Positions 60,634 through 64,000 of a stretch of 64,000 nucleotides of DNA are shown one piece after another. The translations under genes and the position numbers were made by a program. Source of the DNA: Caballeronia sp. dw_19 (GTDB lineage Bacteria; Pseudomonadota; Gammaproteobacteria; Burkholderiales; Burkholderiaceae); contig NZ_JAAVUQ010000025.1 in assembly GCF_018449515.1 (NCBI RefSeq), positions 1-64,000 on the forward strand, in the 5' to 3' direction. Below the pieces are notes generated by a model that saw only the letters and a program-made list of their open reading frames with translations, did no database searches and was not told the origin of the DNA. How positions within the stretch are numbered: the stretch's first letter is position 1; every line of letters starts with the position of its first letter.

Positions 60634-61761
60634 TCAGGCTGCGTCGCGCGTGCGCTTGATCGACGTGACGTTCGTATCGTCACGGTTCTGGCGCAGGCCG
60701 CTCTTGCGCGAGAACACGTGCACGCGCGCAAGCGTCACGTCGAACGGCACGTCCTGGCCAGCGCGGAGTTCGGCGGCAAGCGGCACGTCGCTCGCAATGC
60801 GCGTACAGAGGGTCGCGCCGCCGCAATCCATCAGCACGATGGATTCGTGTCCGGTCGGCTCGACTACCTTGATGCGGCCGGTGTGGGTTCCGCGGCCAAG
60901 CACGATGTCCTCGGGCCGCAAGCCGATCACCACCTCGCGGTCCGCGTCCGTTTGAAGCGCTGAATGCGGCAAGCGCAGCGACAGCCCGCCCGCCCGCGCC
61001 GCGAAACCGTTGTCGTCGCGCTGCAGGTCGCCGTTGATCAGCGACATCGCCGGCGTGCCGATGAACCCCGCCACGAACTGGTTCGCCGGGCGGTAGTAGA
61101 TCTCGTCGGGCGTGCCGAACTGCTGCAGCACGCCACCGCTCATCACGGCGATGCGCGTGGACATAGTCATCGCCTCTAGCTGGTCGTGCGTGACGTAGAC
61201 CGTCGTCGTACCAATGCGTTGATGCAACTCGATCAGCTCTGCGCGCATGTGGGCACGCAGCTTGGCGTCGAGATTGGACAGCGGCTCGTCTAGCAGGAAC
61301 ACCTTGGGTTTGCGGATCAGCGCACGTCCGAGCGCAACGCGTTGCTGCTGCCCGCCTGAAAGTTGTTTCGGCTTTCTCGCAAGCAACGGTTCGAGTTGCA
61401 GCAACTGCGCGATATGGGTCAGCATCGCAGGCCATTCGTGTTTCGGGATGCCGCGCTTCTTCAGCGGGTAGACAATGTTCTCCGCTACCGTCAAATGCGG
61501 ATAAAGCGCGTACGACTGGAACACCATTGCTATATCGCGCTTGGCCGGCGGCAGTTCATGCACTTCCTTCCCGCCTATATGAATCGCGCCGCTCGTTGGT
61601 TGTTCGAGGCCGGCGAGCATGCGCAGCGTGGTCGTTTTCCCGCAGCCCGACGGCCCCAGCAGGCAGACGAACTCGCCATCACGAATGTCGAGGTCGAGCG
61701 ACGGAATGGATACCGTGTCGCCGAAGACCTTGCGTACGTTTTTGAAACTTACTGCTGCCAT
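60634..61761 (-). CDS. Sugar-type (MalK/UgpC-like) ABC transporter ATPase
   Basis: 375 residues: Walker A GPSGCGKTT, signature LSGGQQQRVALG, Walker B VFLLDEPLSNLDAKLR, His switch VYVTHDQLEA, then a C-terminal TOBE-type regulatory domain (REVVIGLRPEDIVLG). The class energises importers of sugars, glycerol-3-phosphate, polyamines and some opines. It follows two permeases and a binding protein, all leftward. Confidence 0.9.
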   Translation of the reverse strand: MAAVSFKNVRKVFGDTVSIPSLDLDIRDGEFVCLLGPSGCGKTTTLRMLAGLEQPTSGAIHIGGKEVHELPPAKRDIAMVFQSYALYPHLTVAENIVYPLKKRGIPKHEWPAMLTHIAQLLQLEPLLARKPKQLSGGQQQRVALGRALIRKPKVFLLDEPLSNLDAKLRAHMRAELIELHQRIGTTTVYVTHDQLEAMTMSTRIAVMSGGVLQQFGTPDEIYYRPANQFVAGFIGTPAMSLINGDLQRDDNGFAARAGGLSLRLPHSALQTDADREVVIGLRPEDIVLGRGTHTGRIKVVEPTGHESIVLMDCGGATLCTRIASDVPLAAELRAGQDVPFDVTLARVHVFSRKSGLRQNRDDTNVTSIKRTRDAA

Positions 61762-61825
61762 GGATCTGCTCCGGAATACTTGATCTTGATGTCGCTCATA
61801 AGGTCGCGCATGGGGCCGTGAACGC

Positions 61826-62659
61826 TCACCCCTTCACGCCGCCCGCGCCGAAGCCGCTTGTCAGGTAGCGCTGGAGGAAAGCGAAGAAGAACAGCAGCGG
61901 AACGCTCATCATCACGGAGGCCGCCATGAGCAGCGACCACTCGATGTTGAACGACGACACAAGCATGTTCATGACTCCAGTGGTGAGCGGACGGGTTTCG
62001 TCTGTGTTAACCATGACAAGCGCGTACAGGTACTCGTTCCACGCAAGAATGAAGGTGAACAGCGCGGTCGAAATGATGCCGGGCAGCGCCTGCGGCAGGA
62101 TCACGTCCATGAACGCGCCAAGCCGACTCGCCCCGTCCACCAGGGCGGCGGCTTCAAGATCTTCCGGAATGCCCGCCATGAAAGAGCGCAACAGCCACAG
62201 CGCGTAAGGCAAGGCGAATGTGGTGTACGAGATGACGAGGCTCGTCAGCGTGTTCTCCAGCCCGAGCTTCACCATCATCAGGTAGAGGGGGATGATCAGT
62301 ACAACCGATGGCATCAGGTAGGTGCAGAGCACCGCGATGGCAATCGTCTCGCGCCCGCGGTACTTGAAGCGCGCAAGGCTGTAGCCACCCAGCGTCGCGA
62401 CGACCATCACTACCACAGTCGTCGCCATCGACAGCACCACGGAGTTCCAGAAATAGCTGAGAAACGGCGTGTCTTCCAGCAGCCGCTCGTAGTGCTCGAA
62501 CGTCACGTGCTCAGGCAACAACCTGATCGGGAAGACAAACAATTCGCTTTGCGGCTTGATCGACGTGAGCAACATCCAGATCAGCGGGAACACCATCAGG
62601 ATCACGATCACCCAGGTGACGATCGACGCGGGCAGGTTGGTTTTATCGGCTCGCATCAT
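61826..62659 (-). CDS. Sugar-type ABC transporter permease (MalG-like)
   Basis: 277 residues with six transmembrane helices and the EAA signature GIPEDLEAAALVDGASRLGAFMDVILPQALPGI. MalG/UgpE branch (CUT1). Its start overlaps the end of the next permease by 17 bases. Confidence 0.92.
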   Translation of the reverse strand: MMRADKTNLPASIVTWVIVILMVFPLIWMLLTSIKPQSELFVFPIRLLPEHVTFEHYERLLEDTPFLSYFWNSVVLSMATTVVVMVVATLGGYSLARFKYRGRETIAIAVLCTYLMPSVVLIIPLYLMMVKLGLENTLTSLVISYTTFALPYALWLLRSFMAGIPEDLEAAALVDGASRLGAFMDVILPQALPGIISTALFTFILAWNEYLYALVMVNTDETRPLTTGVMNMLVSSFNIEWSLLMAASVMMSVPLLFFFAFLQRYLTSGFGAGGVKG

Positions 62660-63569
62660 GGTTCCTCGTGCGTTGCGAGCGGTAGAGATAAGCGGCCATC
62701 AGTACGCCCATCACCACCATCATGCCGACCGCCGATGTGGACGCGGCACCCATCTGGTTAAGCCCGAACGCCTGTTGATAGACAAGCAGCGGCACCGAGC
62801 GCGTCTGATTGACCGGACCTCCGCCCGTCATCAGGTACAGCAGGTCAAACTCCTTGAAGTCCCAGATGATACGCAACAGGATTACTACGCCGAGGACCTC
62901 CTTGAGTTGCGGCAGCGTGACATCGAAGAAACGGCCGAACGGTCCGGCGCCATCCATGCGGGCGGCCTCGTAAAGCGATAAAGGGATGGTCTGCAAGCGC
63001 GCCAACACAGCGATCACCACGAACGGAAAGTACTTCCATGTGCCGACCAGCACGATGCTGATCATCGCGTTCGGCATCTGCCCAAGCCAGTTGACCGGTG
63101 CGTCGACCATGTGTAACTCCAGCAGCACCTGGTTCAGCAAACCGTAAAGGTCATTAAAGAGCCAACGCCAGACCAGTACTGCCACCACGGTAGAGACGAA
63201 GTATGGAAACAGCACGAGGCTGCGCGCCGCCGACCGGAACATGATCTTTTCATTCAGCAGCAGCGCCATGCCCACGCCGCAGAGAATCTGCAGGATGAGC
63301 GTCGACGTCGTCCATACAATGGTCACCCACAGGGAGAACCAGAAGGTGGACGAGCCCAGCATGTCGCGATAATTGGCGAGACCCACGAAGGTGGATCGCT
63401 GTGTCGGCGTGTACACCGAGTTGAGTGAGAGCCACAGCGCGTAAAGCAGCGGATACACAATCGTGGCGAGCAGCAGCAGCACCGCCGGAGCAATCAGCAA
63501 GATGCCGAGCCGGCTGTAGGTCGACTCAAGGGATCGGATGCCCATCCCGGGCAATGAGGCTGTAGCCAT
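62643..63569 (-). CDS. Sugar-type ABC transporter permease (MalF-like)
   Basis: 308 residues from ATG 63569 (GGAAAA upstream; the longer frame from 63668 is rejected). LSLYEAARMDGAGPFGRFFDVTLPQLKEVLG is the MalF-type signature loop and LTYLM-type GGGPVNQTRSVPLLVY the conserved periplasmic segment. Forms the channel with the MalG-like partner. Confidence 0.92.
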   Translation of the reverse strand: MATASLPGMGIRSLESTYSRLGILLIAPAVLLLLATIVYPLLYALWLSLNSVYTPTQRSTFVGLANYRDMLGSSTFWFSLWVTIVWTTSTLILQILCGVGMALLLNEKIMFRSAARSLVLFPYFVSTVVAVLVWRWLFNDLYGLLNQVLLELHMVDAPVNWLGQMPNAMISIVLVGTWKYFPFVVIAVLARLQTIPLSLYEAARMDGAGPFGRFFDVTLPQLKEVLGVVILLRIIWDFKEFDLLYLMTGGGPVNQTRSVPLLVYQQAFGLNQMGAASTSAVGMMVVMGVLMAAYLYRSQRTRNHDASR

Positions 63570-63673
63570 GCGTTTTTTCCGTAACGTGTCCGTCCATGAC
63601 TGCGCAAGCCACGGACGGTGAATGGCGGGGGAGCGCAACGAACGCCACCTGCCGGTTGCAGGCAGCATTGCGT

Positions 63674-64000
63674 TCAGGCTTTCATCAGCGATTCAAGCTT
63701 CTTCGCCGTTGCGCCGATCACGGGCTTGGGCGGCTCGTTGTTCAGCACGACCCGCTGCACCATCTCAGCCAGCACATTGCTCGCGACAATCTCGTTAGCG
63801 CGCCGATTGGGTTTGTGCGCCGGCGATTCGTAGCCGAGGTTGTGACCCGATGCGGCCGCAGCCGACATGAGTTCCACTTCCTTAGGATATTTTTTGATGA
63901 TGGCGTTGCTGTTGTAGCGCGGGTCCGAGGCAATCGTCTTCAGCACCGGCAGCAGGTGCGCAGGCGCGCCGAGCAACTCGGAAATGTAGCCGGCCGGATC
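63674..64000 (-). CDS. Extracellular solute-binding protein (family 1), C-terminal part, runs off the edge
   Basis: The last 108 codons of a leftward gene whose start is beyond the window. The frame is open to the edge, with NEIVASNVLAEMVQRVVLNNEPP and a short C-terminal AKKLESLMKA typical of SBP_bac_1 proteins. It is the binding protein of the transporter at 60634-63569. Confidence 0.82.
   Translation of the reverse strand, partial: DPAGYISELLGAPAHLLPVLKTIASDPRYNSNAIIKKYPKEVELMSAAAASGHNLGYESPAHKPNRRANEIVASNVLAEMVQRVVLNNEPPKPVIGATAKKLESLMKA

Noticed and set aside
1..64000. tRNA, rRNA, CRISPR and riboswitch features
   Set aside because: I saw no cloverleaf-type sequence, rRNA segment, regular repeat-spacer array or conserved riboswitch core while reading the intergenic regions; a covariance-model scan could still find small RNAs.

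Overview
The window looks like an accessory, catabolism-rich replicon segment of a Burkholderiaceae bacterium (Paraburkholderia/Caballeronia/Burkholderia type). The evidence is high GC with strong GC3 in most genes, three trimeric porins with the QSSVTLYG mature N-terminus typical of this family, and many uptake systems, oxidoreductases and LysR/MarR/IclR regulators. It contains no rRNA, tRNA, CRISPR array or replication origin that I can see.

Layout. 0-5.4 kb: a ribonuclease-like lipoprotein whose catalytic residues are substituted, a TPR membrane protein, an AT-richer patch with two unknown secreted proteins, an IS6 transposase remnant and decayed genes. 5.4-18.3 kb: a porin and a long leftward operon (HpcH/HpaI aldolase, MmgE/PrpD protein, Rieske ring hydroxylase, NitT/TauT-type ABC transporter, fumarylpyruvate hydrolase-like enzyme, MFS carrier, Rieske ferredoxin), with a second aldolase and a LysR regulator diverging from it. 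Two promoters in this block share a 52-bp element, probably the LysR target. 18.3-30.9 kb: a 10.9-kb module between two inverted IS6-family copies. It holds a DUF485/sodium-solute symporter pair, a porin, a MarR regulator and a six-gene CoA pathway (CoA ligase, Zn-ribbon/OB protein, cysteine-less thiolase homologue, alpha/beta hydrolase, enoyl-CoA hydratase, hot-dog thioesterase). A near-perfect MarR-type palindrome sits before both transcription units. 30.9-34.2 kb: low-GC scar with two small unknown genes and an ISNCY-type transposase remnant.

34.2-53.6 kb: a cluster around an IclR regulator: AcoX-like kinase and 3-hydroxyacyl-CoA dehydrogenase-like genes, a divergent two-subunit glycine-decarboxylase-like pair, class III aminotransferase, succinate-semialdehyde-type dehydrogenase, two SDRs, a polar amino acid ABC transporter, an FAD amine oxidase, an old-yellow-enzyme homologue, a DapA-family lyase and a porin. 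The palindrome GTGCGC-N3-GCGCAC, perfect or degenerate, lies in every regulatory gap of this cluster and is the best candidate for the IclR operator. 53.7-64 kb: a leftward run with an HcnC-like and a fused HcnA/HcnB-like dehydrogenase, two SDRs (one without the catalytic Tyr/Lys), a LysA-fold PLP enzyme, a second DapA-family lyase and a sugar-type ABC transporter whose binding-protein gene runs off the right edge.

How the genes work together: each block pairs uptake (porin plus ABC or symporter) with a regulator and a short set of enzymes, so the window reads as adjacent substrate-specific catabolic islands brought together partly by IS elements. The substrates cannot be read from sequence alone. 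The most promising undescribed systems are the IclR-linked GcvPAB-like/AcoX-like set and the IS-bracketed MarR-controlled retro-aldol-type CoA pathway.
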